From Mytilus californianus (lineage: Eukaryota; Mollusca; Bivalvia; Mytilida; Mytilidae), in the NCBI RefSeq assembly GCF_021869535.1, contig NW_026262690.1, forward strand, positions 12,511,501-12,575,500: a stretch of 64,000 nucleotides of DNA. The letters are read 5' to 3'. The notes under the pieces were generated by a model, which saw only the letters and a list, made by a program, of their open reading frames with translations, was not told the DNA's origin and did not search any database. Below are positions 23,087 to 34,468 of this stretch, in pieces. Both the position numbers and the translations under genes were made by a program. The number at the start of each line of letters is the position of its first letter. Position 1 is the first letter of the stretch.

Positions 23087-25381
23087 TAACAGATAGAAAA
23101 CTCAGGGTAAACTTTCATAGAACCGAGACAAGAGGCAGTGGCAAATATTTCATGTATATTTTGAACACAAAGAGGATTACCCCGGTACCCTTTGCCAAAA
23201 AAATTCTTCTTTTTCTTCTATTTGCCAACGGACCTTATGTTAATTGTAGTTTCACTTTCCATATTCGTTATTTATTCTAATTTAAGCTCCACGTAGTAAA
23301 AAGCACGTGATTCAGGTATATAGTATCTTGGAGTTAGACTATTTCTTTCTTTTCGGACGGGGACTCCAAGCAATCAATATGCATGTGTATAACAGCACTG
23401 TAGATTTTCTTATTAAATAAAAAAAGTTGCCGGTCTGGTACATGAATAGATCGGTTAGAAATCAAAGTTTTAATTTTAATTAGATTAGAGGGTTGAAAAT
23501 AGAGAGCACAAAAAAAGGGGTGGGGGTGGGGGGTGTTCCACAGGAAATATTTCCTTCTTATAAACTCTACATCTGAAAGGTTTAATTTTTTTTATTTAAT
23601 AGAAAGAGACAAAAACAAATGTAAGACAAATTGTGAATGGTCTTTCTTCCTTTCTCCCAGTAACAGATAGAAAACTCAGGGTAAACTTTCATAGAACCGA
23701 GACAAGAGGCAGTGGCAAATATTTCATGTATATTTTGAACACAAAGAGGATTACCCCGGTACCCTTTGCCAAAAAAATTCTTCTTTTTCTTCTATTTGCC
23801 AACGGACCTTATGTTAATTGTAGTTTCACTTTCCATATTCGTTATTTATTCTAATTTAAGCTCCACGTAGTAAAAAGCACGTGATTCAGGTATATAGTAT
23901 CTTGGAGTTAGACTATTTCTTTCTTTTCGGGCGGGGACTCCAAGCAATCAATATGCATGTGTATAACAGCACTGTAGATTTTCTTATTAAATAAAAAAAG
24001 TTGCCGGTCTGGTACATGAATAGATCGGTTAGAAATCAAAGTTTTAATTTTAATTAGATTAGAGGGTTGAAAATAGAGAGCACAAAAAAAGGGGTGGGGG
24101 TGGGGGGTGTTCCACAGGAAATATTTCCTTCTTATAAACTCTACATCTGAAAGGTTTAATTTTTTTTATTTAATAGAAAGAGAGAAAAACAAATGTAAGA
24201 CAAATTGTGAATGGTCTTTCTTCCTTTCTCCCAGTAACAGATAGAAAACTCAGGGTAAACTTTCATAGAACCGAGACAAGAGGCAGTGGCAAATATTTCA
24301 TGTATATTTTGAACACAAAGAGGATTACCCCGGTACCCTTTGCCAAAAAAATTCTTCTTTTTCTTCTATTTGCCAACGGACCTTATGTTAATTGTAGTTT
24401 CACTTTCCATATTCGTTATTTATTCTAATTTAAGCTCCACGTAGTAAAAAGCACGTGATTCAGGTATATAGTATCTTGGAGTTAGACTATTTCTTTCTTT
24501 TCGGGCGGGGACTCCAAGCAATCAATATGCATGTGTATAACAGCACTGTAGATTTTCTTATTAAATAAAAAAAGTTGCCGGTCTGGTACATGAATAGATC
24601 GGTTAGAAATCAAAGTTTTAATTTTAATTAGATTAGAGGGTTGAAAATAGAGAGCACAAAAAAAGGGGTGGGGGTGGGGGGTGTTCCACAGGAAATATTT
24701 CCTTCTTATAAACTCTACATCTGAAAGGTTTAATTTTTTTTATTTAATAGAAAGAGAGAAAAACAAATGTAAGACAAATTGTGAATGGTCTTTCTTCCTT
24801 TCTCCCAGTAACAGATAGAAAACTCAGGGTAAACTTTCATAGAACCGAGACAAGAGGCAGTGGCAAATATTTCATGTATATTTTGAACACAAAGAGGATT
24901 ACCCCGGTACCCTTTGCCAAAAAAATTCTTCTTTTTCTTCTATTTGCCAACGGACCTTATGTTAATTGTAGTTTCACTTTCCATATTCGTTATTTATTCT
25001 AATTTAAGCTCCACGTAGTAAAAAGCACGTGATTCAGGTATATAGTATCTTGGAGTTAGACTATTTCTTTCTTTTCGGGCGGGGACTCCAAGCAATCAAT
25101 ATGCATGTGTATAACAGCACTGTAGATTTTCTTATTAAATAAAAAAAGTTGCCGGTCTGGTAAATGAATAGATCGGTTAGAAATCAAAGTTTTAATTTTA
25201 ATTAGATTAGAGGGTTGAAAATAGAGAGCACAAAAAAAAGGGGTGGGGGGTGGGGGGTGTTCCACAGGGAATATTTCCTTCTTATAAACTCTACATCTGA
25301 AAGGTTTAATTTTTTTTATTTAATAGAAAGAGAGAAAAACAAATGTAAGACAAATTGTGAATGGTCTTTCTTCCTTTCTCC
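23087..25381 (+). repeat. terminal run of four A' monomers
   Basis: Units 34-37 are all A', 573-574 bp long, without interleaved A or B units. They carry private changes, for example TTCGGACGGGG in unit 34 and GGTAAATGAATAG, CCACAGGGAATA and a longer G tract in unit 37. More private change towards the edge is usual for satellite arrays, where edges take less part in unequal exchange. Confidence 0.8.
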
Positions 25382-25595
25382 CATGCCAAGAAATTGCCTC
25401 CGTTGAAATTTTGCAAACATCCCATAGAGCAAATTACATGGATGATTTATTTTGACCATTTTGGTATATGGCTGTGTTTTAAGTGAGACGTACACGCGGG
25501 TCATAAATTAATTTGTTGAATGAAATCAAATCTTTAACTACTAATAGATGCCGTAGGAGGTCGACCGGAATTTTTAGCGAGGATTTCTTGGCATG
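25382..25595 (+). mobile_element. MITE, right copy bordering satellite array 1
   Basis: A 214-bp copy of the element at 3817-4029, in the same orientation and with the same 13-bp inverted termini. Differences noticed are TTTATTTT for TTAATTTT, one extra T in CCATTTTGG, GTACACG for GTATACG and AATTTGTTG for AATTTATTG. Its left end directly follows the last satellite unit; its right end opens into the spacer (AACTAAACAC). Confidence 0.85.
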
Positions 25596-26008
25596 AACTA
25601 AACACTCATATCAACACACAAAGAACGTGCCACTAATCAACCAATTCTGACATGCATATATATATATAACGGTAACGGTAAAAAGCGTGTTGTACAGATA
25701 CTGTGTTGTCATTTACATGTTTATACATCGTGCGTTACAGTGCAGTTGCGGTTAAGACGGATGATAATTAAGGCGCTTTGTGATCATCATTGCTCCATGC
25801 CTAAAATACTAGTTGCTATTATATGCTAGGTGTGCGGATATATACACTAGCTTTATAGCAGTTATAGGTAAGCACTAATTAACTTTTTCTTTCACGTGTA
25901 TGCATATGTCTACTGCATGAGAGTATGAAGTGTTCTAGATCTTCATATGCTATATTACACAATGTTCATATTGGGGATATATTCTTATTGTGTCTAGACC
26001 TAACTGTT
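25596..26008. other. 413-bp spacer between the two satellite arrays
   Basis: Unique-looking AT-rich DNA with no gene. It contains a short AT microsatellite (25655-25669) followed by a GGTAACGGTAA direct repeat. It resembles neither satellite nor either bordering MITE. Confidence 0.7.
25655..25669 (+). repeat. short AT microsatellite
   Basis: About seven AT dinucleotides in the spacer between the two arrays. Confidence 0.8.
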
Positions 26009-26012
26009 TATA

Positions 26013-26461
26013 GGGGTAAATTCAGTAAAAAATCTCCCATTGACTGTAATGCTAATCTATGTCTTGAATTAAATTCATACCTGATTTACCTTTAGAAATT
26101 AGAAAATTTCATATATCATTCATGAAAGTACAAATGTAGCCCTATCATTTGCAACAATAAAAACATAGGGTCATGCGGCATTTTTGGGCATTCACATGGC
26201 CTTGTTTACAAACACTGTAGATTCGCACTTAATTCCTTCACTGACCCCCATTACTCTTCAACCCTGTAGTAAAAAAATTTAGTACATTCAGCATTTATTT
26301 TTTATTTTTTTTCAACTCTAGTTTTTATCCATCTATCAAAAAATATTTATTACAAACATTATCTACCAATCAGAAGAGCACATGACTTCAGTTTTATACA
26401 GAAAGCTCTCCCCCAAATGGGCGGTCCCTGATGACGTATATTTATTTACTGAATTTACCCC
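26013..26461 (+). mobile_element. TATA-flanked 449-bp MITE, copy 1, at the array edge
   Basis: The element starts GGGGTAAATTCAGTAAA and ends with the exact inverse TTTACTGAATTTACCCC. TATA flanks it on both sides (26009-26012 and 26462-26465), and short units have a single TATA at the same place (CCTATAAGGG), which gives a clean filled/empty pair. No transposase is encoded. A 4-bp TATA duplication is the most symmetric reading; a TA duplication with longer termini is the alternative. This copy is special because its left neighbour is unique DNA (CTGTT) rather than array sequence (TTTCC): the array begins exactly at the element. Confidence 0.85.
26366..26438 (+). promoter_or_regulatory. promoter-like motif cluster in the MITE (representative copy)
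   Basis: Within 75 bp near the right end of the element lie a CCAATCAG box (26366-26373), a GC-box core GGGCGG (26419-26424) and a CRE-like TGACGTA (26432-26438). The cluster is repeated in all twelve MITE copies. In an AT-rich element these could be chance or regulatory; no transcription evidence is visible. Confidence 0.2.
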
Positions 26462-26465
26462 TATA

Positions 26466-27700
26466 AGGGACTTTTTAGTAGCTTTTCCCTCTTTTTTTGT
26501 AATAATCATGTAATGTATCCAATTTTCAAGTTCCAGTTTCAATACAACATTCATAAATGCTGAACTTGTAAAGATAGAGGAAAATTTATACTACAGCCCA
26601 TACTGCGGCCAATGTATATTTGGTATATAAAGTTGCATATTGACTGTTTGTAAAAGAATGGTGTAAAATACTATGCTTAATAAATATGAATTGTTTTCTG
26701 TGTTTGCTTTGACCAGTATTGCAAGTACATCTAGAAACTAAAGTCTTGATGTACTCTTAGTTAAATTTTGCCTTATATGGAAGTTTTTGATTAAATACCC
26801 TGAAAAGACCACAAAAACACTTTTCAAAGGCTTTTGTAAGCAGTTTCATACAAAAAAAACCAACAATTATGTTTCATTTTACTAAATTTGTGTTTTAATT
26901 ACTTGTAAAGTTCACAAAATGTCATTGACAATCACTCTGCAGAAATTCCTGTTACCCCAACATCAGGATGGTTTCTTCGCCAAAACTAGACAGACAAAAC
27001 TGAAGTAGAAAAAAGTGCCAAATATGAAAAAATAAGACTGGGTATAACCAAACTTTGCATTTGGAAGATTAAAGTAACAATTTAGAATATTTAAAAGCAA
27101 TTATTTAACATAGTAATCCAATTACAAACATTTCAACACTAGTTTCATAGATGAAGGGCATGTAATCATAAAAAGTTATCTACAATTTTTTTTAAATAAA
27201 GAAACGCAATGCGTTATGTAAAAATAAATGAATATCTTCATGCGGTCAGATTATTCAAGTGTTAAAATACTTGAAAAGTGCTTATTTACAACTTGTTCTA
27301 CAACTTAACTTGGTGAAACACAGCTAAAAAAAATACACTGTCAAAGGGAGGTAATTCTGATTTTCCATATGATTTTACACATAATGAGGAGAAATATGTG
27401 CAAAATGTGTTGTAAAATGGGGGGAATATTTATGCCTTTCATTGATATCATAACTCTCAAGTGTAATTTCTATTGTTTCTTTCAATCTGGACACAAAAAC
27501 TGATTTTTACCATATACCCCATGCTTCCTCTCACAGTACACTCAGTGCATCTTGGATAGCCGAGTTAAACAAAGAAATTTGTGTAAAAAACAACTTCAAA
27601 TGGTTCCAAAATGCTTCCATTACATTAATATACACAGGAAATAAGTTTTGTGATTATTGTGTGGCCTTGGACAAGTACAGTGACAGAATGCATATTTTCC
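26466..27700 (+). repeat. core of array-2 unit outside the MITE (representative copy)
   Basis: About 1235 bp common to long and short units. It has CCAAT (26609-26613) just upstream of a TATA-like TATATAA (26624-26630) and an AATAAA about 50 bp later, an AACGCAATGCGTT near-palindrome, and an inverted pair TCAAGT/ACTTGA around 27254-27273. All frames are closed by frequent stops. I recognise no gene, RNA or transposon terminus in it. Confidence 0.7.
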
Positions 27701-27704
27701 TATA

Positions 27705-28153
27705 GGGGTAAATTCAGTAAAAAATCTCCCATTGACTGTAATGCTAATCTATGTCTTGAATTAAATTCATACCTGATTTACCTTTAGAAATTAGAAAATT
27801 TCATATATCATTCATGAAAGTACAAATGTAGCCCTATCATTTGCAACAATAAAAACATAGGGTCATGCGGCATTTTTGGGCATTCACATGGCCTTGTTTA
27901 CAAACACTGTAGATTCGCACTTAATTCCTTCACTGACCCCCATTACTCTTCAACCCTGTAGTAAAAAAATTTAGTACATTCAGCATTTATTTTTTATTTT
28001 TTTTCAACTCTAGTTTTTATCCATCTATCAAAAAATATTTATTACAAACATTATCTACCAATCAGAAGAGCACATGACTTCAGTTTTATACAGAAAGCTC
28101 TCCCCCAAATGGGCGGTCCCTGATGACGTATATTTATTTACTGAATTTACCCC
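27705..28153 (+). mobile_element. TATA-flanked MITE, copy 2
   Basis: Same element as at 26013, here between CC-TATA and TATA-AGGG, in the second long unit. No difference from consensus noticed. Confidence 0.85.
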
Positions 28154-29396
28154 TATAAGGGACTTTTTAGTAGCTTTTCCCTCTTTTTTTGTAATAATCA
28201 TGTAATGTATCCAATTTTCAAGTTCCAGTTTCAATACAACATTCATAAATGCTGAACTTGTAAAGATAGAGGAAAATTTATACTACAGCCCATACTGCGG
28301 CCAATGTATATTTGGTATATAAAGTTGCATATTGACTGTTTGTAAAAGAATGGTGTAAAATACTATGCTTAATAAATATGAATTGTTTTCTGTGTTTGCT
28401 TTGACCAGTATTGCAAGTACATCTAGAAACTAAAGTCTTGATGTACTCTTAGTTAAATTTTGCCTTATATGGAAGTTTTTGATTAAATACCCTGAAAAGA
28501 CCACAAAAACACTTTTCAAAGGCTTTTGTAAGCAGTTTCATACAAAAAAAACCAACAATTATGTTTCATTTTACTAAATTTGTGTTTTAATTACTTGTAA
28601 AGTTCACAAAATGTCATTGACAATCACTCTGCAGAAATTCCTGTTACCCCAACATCAGGATGGTTTCTTCGCCAAAACTAGACAGACAAAACTGAAGTAG
28701 AAAAAAGTGCCAAATATGAAAAAATAAGACTGGGTATAACCAAACTTTGCATTTGGAAGATTAAAGTAACAATTTAGAATATTTAAAAGCAATTATTTAA
28801 CATAGTAATCCAATTACAAACATTTCAACACTAGTTTCATAGATGAAGGGCATGTAATCATAAAAAGTTATCTACAATTTTTTTTAAATAAAGAAACGCA
28901 ATGCGTTATGTAAAAATAAATGAATATCTTCATGCGGTCAGATTATTCAAGTGTTAAAATACTTGAAAAGTGCTTATTTACAACTTGTTCTACAACTTAA
29001 CTTGGTGAAACACAGCTAAAAAAAATACACTGTCAAAGGGAGGTAATTCTGATTTTCCATATGATTTTACACATAATGAGGAGAAATATGTGCAAAATGT
29101 GTTGTAAAATGGGGGGAATATTTATGCCTTTCATTGATATCATAACTCTCAAGTGTAATTTCTATTGTTTCTTTCAATCTGGACACAAAAACTGATTTTT
29201 ACCATATACCCCATGCTTCCTCTCACAGTACACTCAGTGCATCTTGGATAGCCGAGTTAAACAAAGAAATTTGTGTAAAAAACAACTTCAAATGGTTCCA
29301 AAATGCTTCCATTACATTAATATACACAGGAAATAAGTTTTGTGATTATTGTGTGGCCTTGGACAAGTACAGTGACAGAATGCATATTTTCCTATA

Positions 29397-29845
29397 GGGG
29401 TAAATTCAGTAAAAAATCTCCCATTGACTGTAATGCTAATCTATGTCTTGAATTAAATTCATACCTGATTTACCTTTAGAAATTAGAAAATTTCATATAT
29501 CATTCATGAAAGTACAAATGTAGCCCTATCATTTGCAACAATAAAAACATAGGGTCATGCGGCATTTTTGGGCATTCACATGGCCTTGTTTACAAACACT
29601 GTAGATTCGCACTTAATTCCTTCACTGACCCCCATTACTCTTCAACCCTGTAGTAAAAAAATTTAGTACATTCAGCATTTATTTTTTATTTTTTTTCAAC
29701 TCTAGTTTTTATCCATCTATCAAAAAATATTTATTACAAACATTATCTACCAATCAGAAGAGCACATGACTTCAGTTTTATACAGAAAGCTCTCCCCCAA
29801 ATGGGCGGTCCCTGATGACGTATATTTATTTACTGAATTTACCCC
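29397..29845 (+). mobile_element. TATA-flanked MITE, copy 3
   Basis: Third consecutive long unit. The unit after it (31085) lacks the element and shows the empty site. Confidence 0.85.
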
Positions 29846-31084
29846 TATAAGGGACTTTTTAGTAGCTTTTCCCTCTTTTTTTGTAATAATCATGTAATGT
29901 ATCCAATTTTCAAGTTCCAGTTTCAATACAACATTCATAAATGCTGAACTTGTAAAGATAGAGGAAAATTTATACTACAGCCCATACTGCGGCCAATGTA
30001 TATTTGGTATATAAAGTTGCATATTGACTGTTTGTAAAAGAATGGTGTAAAATACTATGCTTAATAAATATGAATTGTTTTCTGTGTTTGCTTTGACCAG
30101 TATTGCAAGTACATCTAGAAACTAAAGTCTTGATGTACTCTTAGTTAAATTTTGCCTTATATGGAAGTTTTTGATTAAATACCCTGAAAAGACCACAAAA
30201 ACACTTTTCAAAGGCTTTTGTAAGCAGTTTCATACAAAAAAAACCAACAATTATGTTTCATTTTACTAAATTTGTGTTTTAATTACTTGTAAAGTTCACA
30301 AAATGTCATTGACAATCACTCTGCAGAAATTCCTGTTACCCCAACATCAGGATGGTTTCTTCGCCAAAACTAGACAGACAAAACTGAAGTAGAAAAAAGT
30401 GCCAAATATGAAAAAATAAGACTGGGTATAACCAAACTTTGCATTTGGAAGATTAAAGTAACAATTTAGAATATTTAAAAGCAATTATTTAACATAGTAA
30501 TCCAATTACAAACATTTCAACACTAGTTTCATAGATGAAGGGCATGTAATCATAAAAAGTTATCTACAATTTTTTTTAAATAAAGAAACGCAATGCGTTA
30601 TGTAAAAATAAATGAATATCTTCATGCGGTCAGATTATTCAAGTGTTAAAATACTTGAAAAGTGCTTATTTACAACTTGTTCTACAACTTAACTTGGTGA
30701 AACACAGCTAAAAAAAATACACTGTCAAAGGGAGGTAATTCTGATTTTCCATATGATTTTACACATAATGAGGAGAAATATGTGCAAAATGTGTTGTAAA
30801 ATGGGGGGAATATTTATGCCTTTCATTGATATCATAACTCTCAAGTGTAATTTCTATTGTTTCTTTCAATCTGGACACAAAAACTGATTTTTACCATATA
30901 CCCCATGCTTCCTCTCACAGTACACTCAGTGCATCTTGGATAGCCGAGTTAAACAAAGAAATTTGTGTAAAAAACAACTTCAAATGGTTCCAAAATGCTT
31001 CCATTACATTAATATACACAGGAAATAAGTTTTGTGATTATTGTGTGGCCTTGGACAAGTACAGTGACAGAATGCATATTTTCC

Positions 31085-32323
31085 TATAAGGGACTTTTTA
31101 GTAGCTTTTCCCTCTTTTTTTGTAATAATCATGTAATGTATCCAATTTTCAAGTTCCAGTTTCAATACAACATTCATAAATGCTGAACTTGTAAAGATAG
31201 AGGAAAATTTATACTACAGCCCATACTGCGGCCAATGTATATTTGGTATATAAAGTTGCATATTGACTGTTTGTAAAAGAATGGTGTAAAATACTATGCT
31301 TAATAAATATGAATTGTTTTCTGTGTTTGCTTTGACCAGTATTGCAAGTACATCTAGAAACTAAAGTCTTGATGTACTCTTAGTTAAATTTTGCCTTATA
31401 TGGAAGTTTTTGATTAAATACCCTGAAAAGACCACAAAAACACTTTTCAAAGGCTTTTGTAAGCAGTTTCATACAAAAAAAACCAACAATTATGTTTCAT
31501 TTTACTAAATTTGTGTTTTAATTACTTGTAAAGTTCACAAAATGTCATTGACAATCACTCTGCAGAAATTCCTGTTACCCCAACATCAGGATGGTTTCTT
31601 CGCCAAAACTAGACAGACAAAACTGAAGTAGAAAAAAGTGCCAAATATGAAAAAATAAGACTGGGTATAACCAAACTTTGCATTTGGAAGATTAAAGTAA
31701 CAATTTAGAATATTTAAAAGCAATTATTTAACATAGTAATCCAATTACAAACATTTCAACACTAGTTTCATAGATGAAGGGCATGTAATCATAAAAAGTT
31801 ATCTACAATTTTTTTTAAATAAAGAAACGCAATGCGTTATGTAAAAATAAATGAATATCTTCATGCGGTCAGATTATTCAAGTGTTAAAATACTTGAAAA
31901 GTGCTTATTTACAACTTGTTCTACAACTTAACTTGGTGAAACACAGCTAAAAAAAATACACTGTCAAAGGGAGGTAATTCTGATTTTCCATATGATTTTA
32001 CACATAATGAGGAGAAATATGTGCAAAATGTGTTGTAAAATGGGGGGAATATTTATGCCTTTCATTGATATCATAACTCTCAAGTGTAATTTCTATTGTT
32101 TCTTTCAATCTGGACACAAAAACTGATTTTTACCATATACCCCATGCTTCCTCTCACAGTACACTCAGTGCATCTTGGATAGCCGAGTTAAACAAAGAAA
32201 TTTGTGTAAAAAACAACTTCAAATGGTTCCAAAATGCTTCCATTACATTAATATACACAGGAAATAAGTTTTGTGATTATTGTGTGGCCTTGGACAAGTA
32301 CAGTGACAGAATGCATATTTTCC
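31085..32323 (+). repeat. first short unit: empty site of the MITE
   Basis: Here TTTTCC-TATA-AGGGAC is uninterrupted, compared with the filled TTTTCC-TATA-MITE-TATA-AGGGAC in neighbouring units. The rest of the 1239-bp unit matches the long-unit core with no difference noticed. Confidence 0.9.
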
Positions 32324-32327
32324 TATA

Positions 32328-32776
32328 GGGGTAAATTCAGTAAAAAATCTCCCATTGACTGTAATGCTAATCTATGTCTTGAATTAAATTCATACCTGAT
32401 TTACCTTTAGAAATTAGAAAATTTCATATATCATTCATGAAAGTACAAATGTAGCCCTATCATTTGCAACAATAAAAACATAGGGTCATGCGGCATTTTT
32501 GGGCATTCACATGGCCTTGTTTACAAACACTGTAGATTCGCACTTAATTCCTTCACTGACCCCCATTACTCTTCAACCCTGTAGTAAAAAAATTTAGTAC
32601 ATTCAGCATTTATTTTTTATTTTTTTTCAACTCTAGTTTTTATCCATCTATCAAAAAATATTTATTACAAACATTATCTACCAATCAGAAGAGCACATGA
32701 CTTCAGTTTTATACAGAAAGCTCTCCCCCAAATGGGCGGTCCCTGATGACGTATATTTATTTACTGAATTTACCCC
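32328..32776 (+). mobile_element. TATA-flanked MITE, copy 4
   Basis: Begins the second run of three long units (32324-37399). Confidence 0.85.
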
Positions 32777-34019
32777 TATAAGGGACTTTTTAGTAGCTTT
32801 TCCCTCTTTTTTTGTAATAATCATGTAATGTATCCAATTTTCAAGTTCCAGTTTCAATACAACATTCATAAATGCTGAACTTGTAAAGATAGAGGAAAAT
32901 TTATACTACAGCCCATACTGCGGCCAATGTATATTTGGTATATAAAGTTGCATATTGACTGTTTGTAAAAGAATGGTGTAAAATACTATGCTTAATAAAT
33001 ATGAATTGTTTTCTGTGTTTGCTTTGACCAGTATTGCAAGTACATCTAGAAACTAAAGTCTTGATGTACTCTTAGTTAAATTTTGCCTTATATGGAAGTT
33101 TTTGATTAAATACCCTGAAAAGACCACAAAAACACTTTTCAAAGGCTTTTGTAAGCAGTTTCATACAAAAAAAACCAACAATTATGTTTCATTTTACTAA
33201 ATTTGTGTTTTAATTACTTGTAAAGTTCACAAAATGTCATTGACAATCACTCTGCAGAAATTCCTGTTACCCCAACATCAGGATGGTTTCTTCGCCAAAA
33301 CTAGACAGACAAAACTGAAGTAGAAAAAAGTGCCAAATATGAAAAAATAAGACTGGGTATAACCAAACTTTGCATTTGGAAGATTAAAGTAACAATTTAG
33401 AATATTTAAAAGCAATTATTTAACATAGTAATCCAATTACAAACATTTCAACACTAGTTTCATAGATGAAGGGCATGTAATCATAAAAAGTTATCTACAA
33501 TTTTTTTTAAATAAAGAAACGCAATGCGTTATGTAAAAATAAATGAATATCTTCATGCGGTCAGATTATTCAAGTGTTAAAATACTTGAAAAGTGCTTAT
33601 TTACAACTTGTTCTACAACTTAACTTGGTGAAACACAGCTAAAAAAAATACACTGTCAAAGGGAGGTAATTCTGATTTTCCATATGATTTTACACATAAT
33701 GAGGAGAAATATGTGCAAAATGTGTTGTAAAATGGGGGGAATATTTATGCCTTTCATTGATATCATAACTCTCAAGTGTAATTTCTATTGTTTCTTTCAA
33801 TCTGGACACAAAAACTGATTTTTACCATATACCCCATGCTTCCTCTCACAGTACACTCAGTGCATCTTGGATAGCCGAGTTAAACAAAGAAATTTGTGTA
33901 AAAAACAACTTCAAATGGTTCCAAAATGCTTCCATTACATTAATATACACAGGAAATAAGTTTTGTGATTATTGTGTGGCCTTGGACAAGTACAGTGACA
34001 GAATGCATATTTTCCTATA

Positions 34020-34468
34020 GGGGTAAATTCAGTAAAAAATCTCCCATTGACTGTAATGCTAATCTATGTCTTGAATTAAATTCATACCTGATTTACCTTT
34101 AGAAATTAGAAAATTTCATATATCATTCATGAAAGTACAAATGTAGCCCTATCATTTGCAACAATAAAAACATAGGGTCATGCGGCATTTTTGGGCATTC
34201 ACATGGCCTTGTTTACAAACACTGTAGATTCGCACTTAATTCCTTCACTGACCCCCATTACTCTTCAACCCTGTAGTAAAAAAATTTAGTACATTCAGCA
34301 TTTATTTTTTATTTTTTTTCAACTCTAGTTTTTATCCATCTATCAAAAAATATTTATTACAAACATTATCTACCAATCAGAAGAGCACATGACTTCAGTT
34401 TTATACAGAAAGCTCTCCCCCAAATGGGCGGTCCCTGATGACGTATATTTATTTACTGAATTTACCCC
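34020..34468 (+). mobile_element. TATA-flanked MITE, copy 5
   Basis: Consensus copy within the second run of long units. Confidence 0.85.

Larger units (their letters stand above)
4030..25381 (+). repeat. satellite array 1, 37 tandem ~577-bp units
   Basis: Thirty-seven head-to-tail units of 573-580 bp, starting at 4030, 4610, 5189, 5766, 6345, 6924, 7501, 8080, 8659, 9238, 9815, 10394, 10973, 11552, 12129, 12706, 13281, 13858, 14436, 15013, 15590, 16166, 16743, 17320, 17895, 18472, 19047, 19624, 20201, 20777, 21356, 21934, 22509, 23087, 23661, 24235 and 24809. Each unit has a CACGTG palindrome, a T/C-rich tract and an A-run followed by a GGGGTGGGGGTGGGGGTG tract. Length differences come mainly from the homopolymers. 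Three subtypes occur. B has GAATAC, GGTAACC, AATAATC, CAGGAATAT and TTCTAATT. A has GAACAC, GGTACCC, CAGGTATAT and TTCTTATT. A' resembles A but has a CCCAGTAAC start, AAATTCTTC and a 3-base deletion in GTTATGAATTG. Recurring 73-codon open frames are products of this repetition. Confidence 0.97.
3817..25595. mobile_element. composite: two direct MITEs enclosing a 577-bp satellite array
   Basis: A 21.8-kb block begins and ends with copies of the same ~213-bp MITE in direct orientation. Everything between them is satellite, with no other sequence at either join: the left MITE ends CATG and is followed at once by TAACAGATAG, and the right MITE begins directly after CTTTCTCC. In internal units these two words are adjacent (CTTTCTCCC-GTAACAG or CTTTCTCCCAGTAACAG), so both edges lie at the same register of the repeat. 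Since each MITE has inverted termini, the outermost ends of the block are inverted repeats too, which could in principle let the block move as one; nothing shows that it has. Confidence 0.7.

Noticed and set aside
4030..25381. CRISPR-like regular spacing
   Set aside because: Units are contiguous long repeats with no short repeat/unique spacer alternation, and the surroundings are eukaryotic.
3817..25595. LTR retrotransposon with the two 213-bp copies as LTRs
   Set aside because: The copies begin and end with inverted repeats typical of DNA elements. There is no primer-binding site, polypurine tract or gag/pol frame, and the interior is entirely satellite.
26363..26554. Minus-strand 63-codon open frame in long units of array 2
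   Set aside because: It spans the MITE/core border, disappears in short units, and is broken by the extra TATA in copy 9. It is a by-product of the repeat.
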